From contig NZ_CP109013.1 of the NCBI RefSeq assembly GCF_036226745.1, forward strand, positions 1,736,001 through 1,800,000: 64,000 nucleotides of DNA. Reading direction: 5' to 3'. Below, piece by piece: positions 27,117-35,281 of this stretch. Under the pieces are notes generated by a model. The model saw only the letters and a program-made list of their open reading frames with translations. It was not told the origin of the DNA and did no database searches. Numbering within the stretch: position 1 is the first letter of the stretch; each line of letters starts with the position of its first letter. The DNA is from Streptomyces sp. NBC_00683 (GTDB taxonomy: Bacteria; Actinomycetota; Actinomycetes; Streptomycetales; Streptomycetaceae). The position numbers were made by a program, and so were the translations under genes.

Positions 27117-28508
27117 TCAGCCGAGGAACTGGGTCGTGGCCCGGGGCACGTACGTGCCGTGGCCTGCGTGGCCCACGTACTTCCGCTGGTCGATGACGAG
27201 TTCGCCCCGGGACAGGACGGTCTCCACCTGGCCGGTGACGTGTTTGCCCTCGTAGGCCGAGTAGTCGACGTTCATGTGGTGGGTGTCTGCCGACATGACC
27301 TGCTCGGCCGCCGGGTCGTAGATCACGACGTCGGCGTCCGCGCCCGGGGCGATCGTGCCCTTCCGCCCGTACAGGCCGAACATCCGGGCCGGTGCGGCGC
27401 ACGCGATCTCGATCCAGCGGCGGCGGGTGATACGGCCCTCGACGACGGCCTGATGGAGGAGGTCCATCCGGTTCTCCACCCCGGGGAGGCCGTTGGGGAT
27501 CTTCGAGAAGTCGCCGCGGCCCAGCTCCTTCTGGCCGGTGAAGCAGAACGGGCAGTGGTCGGTCGAGACCACCTGGAGGTCGTTCGTGCGCAGGCCGCGC
27601 CACAGAGCCTCCTGGTGCTCGCGCGGGCGCAGCGGCGTGGAGCACACGTACTTCGCGCCCTGGAAGTCCGGCTCGGCGAGGTTGTCGGTGGACAGGAACA
27701 GGTACTGGGGGCACGTCTCGCCGAAGACCGGCAGCCCCTCGTCGCGGGCCCGGGTCACTTCGGCCAGGGCCTCCTGGGCCGAGACGTGCACCACGTACAC
27801 CGGCGCTCCGGCCACCTGGCTGAGCCGGATCACCCGGTGCGTGGCCTCCGCCTCCAGGAGGGCCTTGCGCACCTCTCCGTGGTAGCGGGGGTCCGTCTCG
27901 CCGCGTGCGAGGGCCTGCTGGACCAGGACGTCGATGGCGAGCCCGTTCTCGGCGTGCATCATGATCAGGCCGCTGTTGGATGCGGCCTGCTGCATCGCCC
28001 GCAGGATCTGGCCGTCGTCGCTGTAGAAGACCCCGGGGTAGGCGGTGAAGAGCTTGAACGAGGTGATTCCTTCCGCGACGAGAAGGTCCATCTCCCGCAG
28101 GGACGACTCGTTCACGTCCGACATGATCATGTGGAACGCGTAGTCGATCGCGCACCGGCCGTCGGCCTTCGCGTACCAGGTGTCCAGACCCTCGCGCAGG
28201 GCACGGCCCACGCTCTGCACGGCGAAGTCGACGATGGTCGTTGTGCCGCCCCAGGCCGCCGCGCGGGTGCCTGTCTCGAAGGTGTCGGAGGCGGCGGTGC
28301 CGCCGAACGGCAGCTCCATGTGCGTGTGCGCGTCGACACCGCCCGGGATCACGTACTTGTGGGACGCGTCGATGACCCGGTCGGCGCTCCACTCCTGGGT
28401 TCCCGCGGAAGCGAGGGCCGCGATCCGGCCGCCTTCGATCAGTACGTCGGCGTGGATCTCTTCTGCGGCCGTGATGACGAGGCCGCCGGTGATCAGTGTG
28501 CGAGTCAT
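27117..28508 (-). CDS. Dihydropyrimidinase / D-hydantoinase
   Basis: 463 residues. The ATG at 28508 is chosen for its GGGAGG site. Cyclic amidohydrolase motifs: GGVDAHTHMELPFGG (first metal ligands), then FKLFTAYPGVFYSD with the lysine normally carboxylated, MMHAEN, VYVVHVSAQEAL, VVSTDHCPF and a C-terminal PGADADVVIYDP. It hydrolyses 5,6-dihydrouracil/dihydrothymine, or hydantoins, to N-carbamoyl-beta-amino acids: step 2 of reductive pyrimidine breakdown. Its companions upstream on the same strand supply steps 3 and beyond. A palindrome lies between it and the aminotransferase, so it probably has its own promoter in 28509-28653. No dihydropyrimidine dehydrogenase is in view. Confidence 0.93.
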   Translation of the reverse strand: MTRTLITGGLVITAAEEIHADVLIEGGRIAALASAGTQEWSADRVIDASHKYVIPGGVDAHTHMELPFGGTAASDTFETGTRAAAWGGTTTIVDFAVQSVGRALREGLDTWYAKADGRCAIDYAFHMIMSDVNESSLREMDLLVAEGITSFKLFTAYPGVFYSDDGQILRAMQQAASNSGLIMMHAENGLAIDVLVQQALARGETDPRYHGEVRKALLEAEATHRVIRLSQVAGAPVYVVHVSAQEALAEVTRARDEGLPVFGETCPQYLFLSTDNLAEPDFQGAKYVCSTPLRPREHQEALWRGLRTNDLQVVSTDHCPFCFTGQKELGRGDFSKIPNGLPGVENRMDLLHQAVVEGRITRRRWIEIACAAPARMFGLYGRKGTIAPGADADVVIYDPAAEQVMSADTHHMNVDYSAYEGKHVTGQVETVLSRGELVIDQRKYVGHAGHGTYVPRATTQFLG

Positions 28509-28653
28509 TCTTCGCGCCTCCCTGGACCGGGCGTCGGACGGCACCGGCCCGTCGGTCGATGTGGTCGTCGAGCTGTCTGTCGAGTCGAACCGGGCGTCTG
28601 TGTCCGCGCCTCCGCCGGTCCGCTCCGCGTCACGCGGACGGCCGGGAGACGCG

Positions 28654-28695
28654 CTGCCCGCCGGGCGCCGGAGCGCTCCGGCGCCCGGCGGGCAG
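28654..28695 (-). terminator. 42-bp perfect palindrome after the aminotransferase gene
   Basis: Arms 28654-28674 and 28675-28695 are perfect 21-bp complements with no spacer. It sits 3 bp beyond the aminotransferase stop codon (28699-28701) and would form a very stable GC-rich terminator, separating that gene from the dihydropyrimidinase downstream. Confidence 0.85.
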
Positions 28696-28698
28696 GGG

Positions 28699-29982
28699 TC
28701 AGGTCGCCGCTTGCAGGGCGTCGGCCAGGATCGCGGCGCCCTCCTCGGCCTCGGCGACGGTGAGCGACAGGGGCGGTGCGATCCGCAGGACGCTGGTGCT
28801 GTGACCGCCGCCCTTCCCGATGAGCAGTCCGCCCGCGCGGGCCGCTTCGAGCACGGCCGCCGCGGCCTCCGGATCCGCCTCGTCGGTGCCGGGTCTCACC
28901 AGTTCGATGCCGATCATGAGGCCCCTTCCCCGCACCTCGCGCACGGCCGGGCAGCCCGCACCGACCGCCCGGATCCGCTCGATGAGCAGCCCGCCGACCC
29001 GGCGGGCGTTGCCCTGGAGGTCGTGTTCCAGGTGGTACGAGAGGTTGGCCAGGCCCGCCGCCATGGTGACCGGAGAGCCGCCGAACGTCGAAATGGAGTT
29101 GGCGTCCAGGCAGTTCATGACCTCGGCGCGGGCGACGACTCCGCCGATGGACATGCCGTTGCCGATGCCCTTGGCGAAGGTCAGGATGTCCGGCGGCCCG
29201 TTCTCGGCATGCGCCTGCCAGCCCCAGAAGTGGTCACCGGTCCGTCCCCAGCCGGTCTGCACCTCGTCGGAGATCCACAGGATGCCGTGCCGGTCGAGGA
29301 CCTCGCGGAAGGCCGCGTACAGCCCGTCGGGCGGCGCGGTGAATCCGCCCACGCCCTGGATGGGCTCGGCGATCAGCGCCGCGGCCTCCCTGGTGTGCCC
29401 GAGCAGATCCTCCAGATCGGCCACGCACGCCTTGATGAACCGGTCGTCGCTCAGCTCCGCGTACGGTCCGCGGGTCCGGACGCCGCCGTGGACGTACAGC
29501 GTCTGGAGCGGTGACAGACTCGTGGGCGACCAGGCCTGGTTGCCGGTGATGGACACCGCCGAGAACGACCTGCCGTGGTAGCTGTTGCGCATCGCCAGGA
29601 TCTGGTTCGACCTGCGGTACGCGGTGGCGAGCAGCAGGGCGGTGTCGTTGGCCTCGGTTCCCGAGGTGGTGAAGAAGACCCGGGCGTCGGGGATGCCGGA
29701 GAGCGTGGCGATCCGCTCGGCGAGCTCCACCATCGGCCGGTTGAGGTAGAGCGTGGAGGAGTGGATGATCCGGCCGGCCTGCTCGGTGACGGCCTTGGTC
29801 ACCTCGGGCAGGGCGTGCGCGGTCATCGTGGTGAGGATGCCGCCGAAGAAGTCGAGGTAGCGGTTCCCGTCCGCGTCCCAGACGTGGCGCCCCTCGCCGT
29901 GGGTGATCTCCAGGGGCTTCCGGTAGTAGAGGGCGAGCCAGTCGGGGCTGACGGCCAGGTGCCGCTCGTGCAGTCCGGTCAC
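28699..29982 (-). CDS. Class III omega-aminotransferase (beta-alanine-type)
   Basis: 427 residues from a GTG at 29982 that overlaps the nitrilase stop (GTGA). PLP fold-type I class III motifs: FFTTSGTEANDTALLLA, SYHGRSFSAVSITG, ISDEVQTGWGRTG and FAKGIGNGMSIGG with the PLP Lys. The closest family match is AGXT2/(R)-3-amino-2-methylpropionate or beta-alanine:pyruvate aminotransferase. It would remove the amino group from beta-alanine or 3-aminoisobutyrate made by the ureidopropionase just upstream. Translational coupling supports a shared pathway. A strong palindromic terminator follows. Confidence 0.9.
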   Translation of the reverse strand: MTGLHERHLAVSPDWLALYYRKPLEITHGEGRHVWDADGNRYLDFFGGILTTMTAHALPEVTKAVTEQAGRIIHSSTLYLNRPMVELAERIATLSGIPDARVFFTTSGTEANDTALLLATAYRRSNQILAMRNSYHGRSFSAVSITGNQAWSPTSLSPLQTLYVHGGVRTRGPYAELSDDRFIKACVADLEDLLGHTREAAALIAEPIQGVGGFTAPPDGLYAAFREVLDRHGILWISDEVQTGWGRTGDHFWGWQAHAENGPPDILTFAKGIGNGMSIGGVVARAEVMNCLDANSISTFGGSPVTMAAGLANLSYHLEHDLQGNARRVGGLLIERIRAVGAGCPAVREVRGRGLMIGIELVRPGTDEADPEAAAAVLEAARAGGLLIGKGGGHSTSVLRIAPPLSLTVAEAEEGAAILADALQAAT

Positions 29983-30821
29983 GGCTCCACCAGCCCGTCG
30001 TACGCGTCCGGCCGGCGGTCCCGGTAGAACGCCCACTGCTGCCGGACCTCGTCGATGAGGCCGAAGTCGAGGTCGCGTACGAGGAGTTCCTCCGCCTTGT
30101 CGCTGGCGACCTCGCCGACGAACTGGCCGCGCGGGTCGACGAAGTAGCTCGTGCCGTAGAAGTCGTTGTCGCCGTACTCCTCCTGGCCGACGCGGTTGAT
30201 CGCGGCGATGAAGTACTCGTTGGCGACGGCGGATGCGGGCTGTTCCAGCTGCCACAGGTAGCTGGAGAGGCCGCGCGAGGTGGCCGACGGGTTGTATACC
30301 AACTGAGCACCGTTCAGTCCGAGTTGGCGCCAGCCCTCGGGGAAGTGCCGGTCGTAGCAGATGTAGACGCCGACCCTGCCGACGGCGGTGTCGAAGACCG
30401 GCCAGCCGGCGTTCCCGGGCTTGAAGTAGTACTTCTCCCAGAAGCCCTTGACCTGCGGGATGTGGTGCTTGCGGTACTTGCCGAGGTACGAGCCGTCGGC
30501 ATCGATCACCGCCGCGGTGTTGTAGTAGAAACCGGACTGTTCGAGCTCGAAGACCGGCACGACGATCACCATGCCCGTCTCCCGGGCCAGATCCTGCATC
30601 CGGCGGACGGTCGGCCCGTCCGGGACGGCTTCCGCCCAGCGGTAGTGCTCGGGCTCCTGCACCTGGCAGAAGTACGGGGCGTTGAACACCTCCTGGAAGC
30701 CGATGATCTTCGCGCCCTGCCGGGCTGCCTCGCGAGCATGGTCCTCATGCTTGGCGATCATGGATTCGGTATCGCCGGTCCAGGTCGCCTGGACAAGTGC
30801 GGCGCGTACGACGTGGGACAT
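29979..30821 (-). CDS. Nitrilase-superfamily hydrolase (beta-ureidopropionase-like)
   Basis: 280 residues with the full C-N hydrolase triad: Glu in IIGFQEVFNAPYFCQ, Lys in YLGKYRKHHIPQ and Cys in VGVYICYDRHFPEGWRQLGL. Length and motif context match N-carbamoyl-beta-alanine amidohydrolase or N-carbamoylputrescine amidase proteins. Beside dihydropyrimidinase and an omega-aminotransferase, the first is favoured: it would release beta-alanine, CO2 and NH3. It is first in the two-gene unit with the aminotransferase, with an AGGAGCAGCTC-type site before the ATG at 30821. Confidence 0.9.
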   Translation of the reverse strand: MSHVVRAALVQATWTGDTESMIAKHEDHAREAARQGAKIIGFQEVFNAPYFCQVQEPEHYRWAEAVPDGPTVRRMQDLARETGMVIVVPVFELEQSGFYYNTAAVIDADGSYLGKYRKHHIPQVKGFWEKYYFKPGNAGWPVFDTAVGRVGVYICYDRHFPEGWRQLGLNGAQLVYNPSATSRGLSSYLWQLEQPASAVANEYFIAAINRVGQEEYGDNDFYGTSYFVDPRGQFVGEVASDKAEELLVRDLDFGLIDEVRQQWAFYRDRRPDAYDGLVEP

Positions 30822-30960
30822 GAGCTGCTCCTTCGACGCGGCGTCAGAGAGCCTCTACGCGTTTTCTACGCCCGTAGACACGATGCATAGGAGGAGAACG
30901 TAAGCCCCGTCACACAACGGGGCAAGACCATCGCCGTGAACCGGCGGAGTCGATCATGTT

Positions 30961-31477
30961 TCACACCCGAGCGGTCCACACCGCTTCCGGCGGCGGCCGG
31001 TCCAGTGCGCGCAGGGTCCCGTACGCGGCCTGGACGAACGGCGCGAGCGGTGTGGGGGCCGAGTTCGTCCACGCGACGAGTCCGGTACCCGAGCCGGGGA
31101 GGAAGCCCGCGAACGCGGTGAAACCCCGGGTCCCCCCGGAGTGGTGGAGCAGTGCTCCGTCCGGGCGCGGCGTCCGGGTCGAGCAGCGCGGCGAGGACGC
31201 CGAGCAGGTCCCGGGCGCTGGACCGCACCGCGCCGGCGGCCGCCAGTCCGGGCATCAGCAGGGCCGGACGCGCCCTGCCGTGCCAATGTCCGGTGGCCTG
31301 GGGCCGGTTGGAGTCCCAGTCGGTGCCTGCCAGCCCGAGGGGATCGGTGACGCGCTCGGCCAGCATTGCGGCGTAGGCGCCCCCGGCGCCGCCCGCCGCA
31401 CGGGCGAGCACGTGGCCCAGCAGGCCACCGGCGAAGTTGGAGTAGTGGACCCGGGAGCCGGGCCAGTACCGGAGCCG
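30961..31477 (-). pseudogene. Decayed beta-lactamase-family serine hydrolase remnant
   Basis: Only the C-terminal half of a class C beta-lactamase/PBP-like protein is readable. One frame gives RVHYSNFAGGLLGHVLARA (the YSN motif) through ARDLLGVLAALLDPDAAP. Near 31168 the frame shifts by one nucleotide and continues as LLHHSGGTRGFTAFAGFLPG, ending at a TGA at 30961-30963. Upstream of about 31480 there is an in-frame TGA and the SxxK half is not recognisable. The gene is therefore truncated and frameshifted. Remaining flanks (30822-30960, 31478-31626) show no other gene. Confidence 0.75.
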
Positions 31478-31626
31478 TCACCGCGGAGGGCCGCCACCGC
31501 TGCACCCGGCCCCTTGGCCGCCGCCGGCAGGGGCTGGAGGCGGCAGGCCTGTGGCGGTTCGGTCACCGCGGCCCCGCAGCCCGGGCGAGTGCGACGGATC
31601 CGGGATTGATCACGGCCCGATCCGCG

Positions 31627-32052
31627 CTAGGCGGGCTGCGGGGCGGGCGTTTCCGGAGCGGCCGCGACGTTGCGGGTCTCGCGCATGATCAGCAGACCGT
31701 TGACCACCATCAGTGTCGCGGTCAGGCAGTGGACGCCGAGCGCGGTGGCCACGGAGCCGTGGTGGGCCAGGACGTTGGCCATGTCGCCGTACGCGGCGAG
31801 TGCTTCCACCAGCAGCACCCAGCCCAGCGCCCGGCGGCGACCTGTCACCAGCAGGATGCCCAGTACCAGGGCCAGGACGACGTCGCGGATTCCCTTGATG
31901 ATCAGGAAGCCGTCGCCGTCGCCGGACGGCCAGCTCGGCAGGCCGTAGCCCGGCGCCGTCGTCTCCGGGCTCAGGATGTACTCCGTTCCGAACCAGAGGA
32001 TGAAGAGGATGAAGGCGGCGGCCAGGACGGTGTTGATCTTCTTCAGCGACAT
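31627..32052 (-). CDS. DUF4267-family four-helix membrane protein
   Basis: 141 residues with four hydrophobic segments: near the N-terminus (LAAAFILFILWFGTEYIL), around IRDVVLALVLGILLVTG, around ALGWVLLVEALAAYGDMAN, and HCLTATLMVVNGLLIM. Length and pattern match DUF4267, a small membrane family of unknown function often paired with TetR-type regulators. Here it diverges from such a regulator across a region with clear dyads, so it is probably the regulated target. Confidence 0.8.
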   Translation of the reverse strand: MSLKKINTVLAAAFILFILWFGTEYILSPETTAPGYGLPSWPSGDGDGFLIIKGIRDVVLALVLGILLVTGRRRALGWVLLVEALAAYGDMANVLAHHGSVATALGVHCLTATLMVVNGLLIMRETRNVAAAPETPAPQPA

Positions 32053-32188
32053 TGTTCTTCTCCATGCGAGTCTTCGTCGGCTTGGTGAGCTTCGTGGAGC
32101 TTGCCGAGTCGTGTGGGGCCTGATCAGGCCGCATGGACGCGGCCGGTCGAGGGGCGCAGCTTGCTGCGAGCGCAGTTACCTCTGACAT

Positions 32189-32252
32189 CTAGCGTTGCTA
32201 GCTGACGAGGCAACGCTAGTACTAACGCCGCTTGATTGTCTAGCGGTGCTAG
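32189..32252. promoter_or_regulatory. TetR operator cluster (CTAGC-N3-GCTAG dyads)
   Basis: CTAGCGTTGCTAG at 32189-32201 and CTAGCGGTGCTAG at 32240-32252 are 5-bp dyads with 3-bp centres. GCAACGCTAG at 32210-32219 is a third, half-degenerate copy and also pairs with CTAGCGTTGC at 32189-32198. The second dyad overlaps TAGAAT at 32250-32255, a -10-like element 6 nt before the regulator's ATG. Binding by the TetR protein and repression of both divergent genes are inferred. Confidence 0.7.
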
Positions 32253-32261
32253 AATCGAGTC

Positions 32262-32840
32262 ATGTCGGTACAGGAACGCAAGGAGCGCGAACGGGCGGAG
32301 CGCGAGCGCCTCATCGTGGCGACAGCCCGCGAACTCGCTGAGCAGCAGGGCTGGGACGCAGTCACCACGCGTCGGCTCGCCGAGCGCATCGAATACAGCC
32401 AGCCCGTCCTCTACAGCCACTTCCGCGGCAAGCGCGAGATCATCGGCGCCGTCGCCCTGGAGGGCGCCGCCGAGATGGCCACGGCGCTGCGGGCCGCGAC
32501 CTCCAGAGCGAACAGCCCGCGCGAGCGGGTCGCCGCCCTCGCCCGCGCCTACCTGGTCTTCGCCGAGCACAACCCGGCGGTCTACGAGGCCTTGTTCCAG
32601 CTCGACGGCGGCCTGCCGTACGCGCGGGAGGACACCCCCGAGCCGCTGAAGGACGCCTTCGCCGCCCTGCTCGAGTGCCTCGCCGAGGTCGCCGGCGACG
32701 GCGTCCACCCGGGGCTGTTCACCGAGGTGTTCTGGGCGGCTCTGCACGGCCTGGCGACCCTGACCCGAGCGGGCCGTCTGCTGCCCGAGGACGCTGAGCC
32801 GAGGGTGGAGCTGTTGGTGGACCGGCTCGCCATGCTCTGA
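32262..32840 (+). CDS. TetR/AcrR-family transcriptional regulator
   Basis: 192 residues. The N-terminal HTH reads LIVATARELAEQQGWDAVTTRRLAERIEYSQPVLYSHFRGKREI, in which the recognition helix region SQPVLYSHF is typical of TetR. The C-terminal part matches the ligand-binding region of WHG-type TetR proteins. It is divergent from the DUF4267 gene with dyads between. A TAGAAT element 6 nt before the ATG, with no clear ribosome site, suggests a leaderless transcript, and the overlapping dyad suggests autoregulation. Confidence 0.9.
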   Translation: MSVQERKERERAERERLIVATARELAEQQGWDAVTTRRLAERIEYSQPVLYSHFRGKREIIGAVALEGAAEMATALRAATSRANSPRERVAALARAYLVFAEHNPAVYEALFQLDGGLPYAREDTPEPLKDAFAALLECLAEVAGDGVHPGLFTEVFWAALHGLATLTRAGRLLPEDAEPRVELLVDRLAML

Positions 32841-33004
32841 CACACCGTCCCGGCGTGCACGCAGCCGGGGCCCCGCTGCTGCCTGCCTGCGGCAACACTT
32901 CCGGCCACCCGCACCCACACTGCGATGCTCATTGATCACGACCCGATACACGCCCCAGGAGCGGGCGCCTTTACCAGCGGTACAGGGGCGGGCCCGGGTG
33001 CGGT

Positions 33005-34372
33005 CTACGGTGCGGCGATGCCCGCCACCCGCAGGGCGTGCACCAGGTCCCACTCCCGCGCCGCGGACACCTCGCGGGCGGCGGCCAGCAGTTGGGGGAC
33101 GAGGTGGCTCGGCCCGCCCTCGGCGATCAGCGCCGCGTCCTGTGCCGTCCGTACACGCACGAAGGCGCCCAGCAGGGCCCGCGCCTCGGGTTCCAGGCCG
33201 GCCCGGTCGAGGGCGACCACGGCGTCGGCGATCTCGGCAGCGGGCCGGGCCACGCCCTGCCGGAGCAGTTGCCCACAGTCCTCGGCGCGGCCTGCCGAGG
33301 CCAACGCGCCTGCCGCTGCGGCGAGTTCCGCGGGCGGCAGGGAGGACACCTCCCACAGCAGGGTGCCCCAGTCGGCGGCCAGACCGGCCCGGTGCAGGGC
33401 TACGGCGAGTACCGGCAGATGCCCGGCCGGCCAGGCCGCCGCCTCGCAGAGCACCACGTGCGCCTCGCCGCTGCGGCCCTCCGCGCGCAGCCGTACGAGC
33501 AGTGCGACGGCGTCGTCGGCGGCGCGGCGGGCGGCCGGGTCGGGGGCGGCCTGCGGTGCCGGCGCGGTCGCGCTCTCCGCGGGAGCACCGCCGAAGCGGG
33601 CGCCGCGCGGTACGGCGGTGGCCTGTGTGGGCTCGGGCAGCACGGGGACGACGGACGGGGCGGGGGCCGCCTCCGTGTCGTCCTCCAGCTCCAGGCCGGC
33701 GAAACGGGCTCCGCGCGGCTTCTTGCGCTTGGGCACGGGCCGCGCCTCCGGACCGGGGCCGGAGTCCTGGGCCCGCGTCCCGGACGGGCGGCGGGGTTCC
33801 GGGACCCGGTGCGTACTCCCGGCGTGTTCCGGTTCCGGTGTGCGCCCGTCCCCGTCCGCACGGAACCAGGTGTCCGGCACGGTGCTCTCCACGGCGGCCA
33901 GCCGGCTGCGGAGTTCCGCGCAGCGGGCCGTGGCGCGGGCATGGTCGTCGCGCGCCCAGGCCAGGGCGTCGGGCTCCACACTCGATGCGTGCGCCCCGTC
34001 ACCCCCGGCGGCCCTCAACCGCTGGGCGGCATGGGTCTGTTCCCGGAGCATGAGCCCCAGACGGTCGACGAGGGCCTGCCGTCCGCCCGGTCGCCGGTCG
34101 TGCGCACCGGCGGAAGCTGTGTACAGCGCGGCGGCCCGTACGGATTCCTGCGCGGCGACTTCGTTGCCGCGTGCCGCCGCGAGGTCCTGGAGGAGCGATT
34201 CGACGACGTCCCAGGGGGGCACCTCCACGCCGTCGAAGCAGGCACGCATGCCCTCGGGATCGCGCGCGCAGAAGACTCCGTACCAGCCCTGCCCCGGATC
34301 GAGCAGGGCCGCAAGATCTCGTAGGTACTGTGCGAACTTCCTTATGTCCCACGCATGTTGATGCACTGTCAC
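33005..34372 (-). CDS. Large actinobacterial hypothetical protein, unknown function
   Basis: 455 residues from the GTG at 34372 (VTVHQHAWDIRKFAQYLRDL), chosen for a GAGGG site 6 nt upstream and good coding bias after it. The first 165 residues include GWYGVFCARDPEGMRACFDG and an Ala-rich helical stretch. A Pro/charged linker follows, with two similar motifs (KKPRGARFAGLELED and VPRGARFGGAPAES). The C-terminal 190 residues are Ala/Leu/Glu-rich helical repeats resembling TPR or HEAT-like structure. There is no signal peptide or membrane segment. I do not recognise a family. It is a single gene with no evident operon partner. Confidence 0.75.
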   Translation of the reverse strand: MTVHQHAWDIRKFAQYLRDLAALLDPGQGWYGVFCARDPEGMRACFDGVEVPPWDVVESLLQDLAAARGNEVAAQESVRAAALYTASAGAHDRRPGGRQALVDRLGLMLREQTHAAQRLRAAGGDGAHASSVEPDALAWARDDHARATARCAELRSRLAAVESTVPDTWFRADGDGRTPEPEHAGSTHRVPEPRRPSGTRAQDSGPGPEARPVPKRKKPRGARFAGLELEDDTEAAPAPSVVPVLPEPTQATAVPRGARFGGAPAESATAPAPQAAPDPAARRAADDAVALLVRLRAEGRSGEAHVVLCEAAAWPAGHLPVLAVALHRAGLAADWGTLLWEVSSLPPAELAAAAGALASAGRAEDCGQLLRQGVARPAAEIADAVVALDRAGLEPEARALLGAFVRVRTAQDAALIAEGGPSHLVPQLLAAAREVSAAREWDLVHALRVAGIAAP

Positions 34373-34503
34373 CGTCGCCCTCACCGGCTGCCGACTGGAA
34401 CATTCCAGTCCGCTGGCATTCGACCGCAGGCGTGTTACAGGCGGGCTACGCGCGCTTTTCGGGCGTGGTGCGTCCGGAGTGCGGAACGGGCCGCGCACGC
34501 CCC

Positions 34504-34884
34504 TCAGAAGGTGACGGCGATCCCGGTGTGGGGGCGCTTGCCGAGCCGTACGACCATGGCGGGCCAGTCCAGGATCCAGAACTTCCAGGTGTACTTGCGG
34601 GCAAGCACCTTGCGCACCCCCGCCATCTCCGTCCCGTCGAGCAGCCGCGCGGTCCCTTCGGCGCTCGGCGCGCCCTCGGCGATCCGGCCGCGGACGTCGC
34701 ACACGGTGACGACGACCCGGGGGTCGTTGCGCAGCCGCTTGACCTTCCACGAATCGCTTCGCGTCCAGACGTACAGGACATCGCCGTCCGCCGCGGCCCA
34801 GACGGGCGTGGCGACGGGCGTGCCGTCCTTCCGGTACGTGGTCAGGCTGACGTACTCGCTGCGGGCGAAGTCCTGGAGAGTCAC
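34504..34884 (-). CDS. PPOX-class F420-dependent oxidoreductase
   Basis: 126 residues with a GTG start at 34884. The split beta-barrel FMN/F420-binding fold shows as SEYVSLTTYRKDGTPVATPV, GDVLYVWTRSDSWKVKRL, DPRVVVTVCDVRGRI and GTARLLDGTEM. The C-terminal RLGKRPHTGIAVTF is typical of the PPOX-class F420-dependent branch. The substrate is unknown. It lies 20 bp downstream of the XRE gene on the same strand and may share its transcript. Confidence 0.85.
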   Translation of the reverse strand: MTLQDFARSEYVSLTTYRKDGTPVATPVWAAADGDVLYVWTRSDSWKVKRLRNDPRVVVTVCDVRGRIAEGAPSAEGTARLLDGTEMAGVRKVLARKYTWKFWILDWPAMVVRLGKRPHTGIAVTF

Positions 34885-34904
34885 GGGCGTGACCCTACTC
34901 CGCC

Positions 34905-35240
34905 CTACGCCGTGAGCGGCAGCGCCCCCGGTGCGGGCAGCACCCCGGGGAGCGGTCCGGACGCGGGTACCGGCCGCGGTCCGGCCACCGGTTCCGGCTC
35001 GGGTCCGCACCGCGCCAGCACGTCGTCCATCGACAGGCCGAGGACGCCCGCCACCGCCGCCACGGTGAAGAAGGCGGGGGTGGGGGCCCGGCCCGTCTCG
35101 ATCTTGCGGAGCGTCTCGGCGGAGATTCCGGCGCTCGCGGCGACCGCGACCATGCTGCGTCCGCCGCGCGCCTCACGCAGCAGCTCGCCGAGCCGCTCGC
35201 CGCGGCGGCGCTCTTCCGGGGTCAGGGGTGTCCGTACCAT
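34905..35240 (-). CDS. XRE-family helix-turn-helix regulator
   Basis: 111 residues. HTH_3 domain at about residues 15-70: LGELLREARGGRSMVAVAAS, GISAETLRKIETGRAPTP and FFTVAAVAGVLGLSMDDVL. The tail is Pro-rich and probably disordered. It diverges from the methionine aminopeptidase gene across only 41 bp that contain an imperfect dyad overlapping both putative -10 elements, so it probably represses itself and map. Confidence 0.88.
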   Translation of the reverse strand: MVRTPLTPEERRRGERLGELLREARGGRSMVAVAASAGISAETLRKIETGRAPTPAFFTVAAVAGVLGLSMDDVLARCGPEPEPVAGPRPVPASGPLPGVLPAPGALPLTA

Positions 35241-35246
35241 GCCGTC

Positions 35247-35274
35247 ATTGTAATACCGCTTCGACCGGTATAGT
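35247..35274. promoter_or_regulatory. Overlapping divergent leaderless promoters with shared dyad
   Basis: ATACCG (35253-35258) and CGGTAT (35266-35271) form a dyad around a 7-nt centre. TATAGT at 35269-35274 is a -10 candidate 7 nt before the map ATG. On the other strand TACAAT (35252-35247) is a -10 candidate 6 nt before the XRE ATG. Neither gene has a ribosome site, so both mRNAs are probably leaderless and occluded by one bound regulator. Confidence 0.6.
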
Positions 35275-35281
35275 AATTGGC

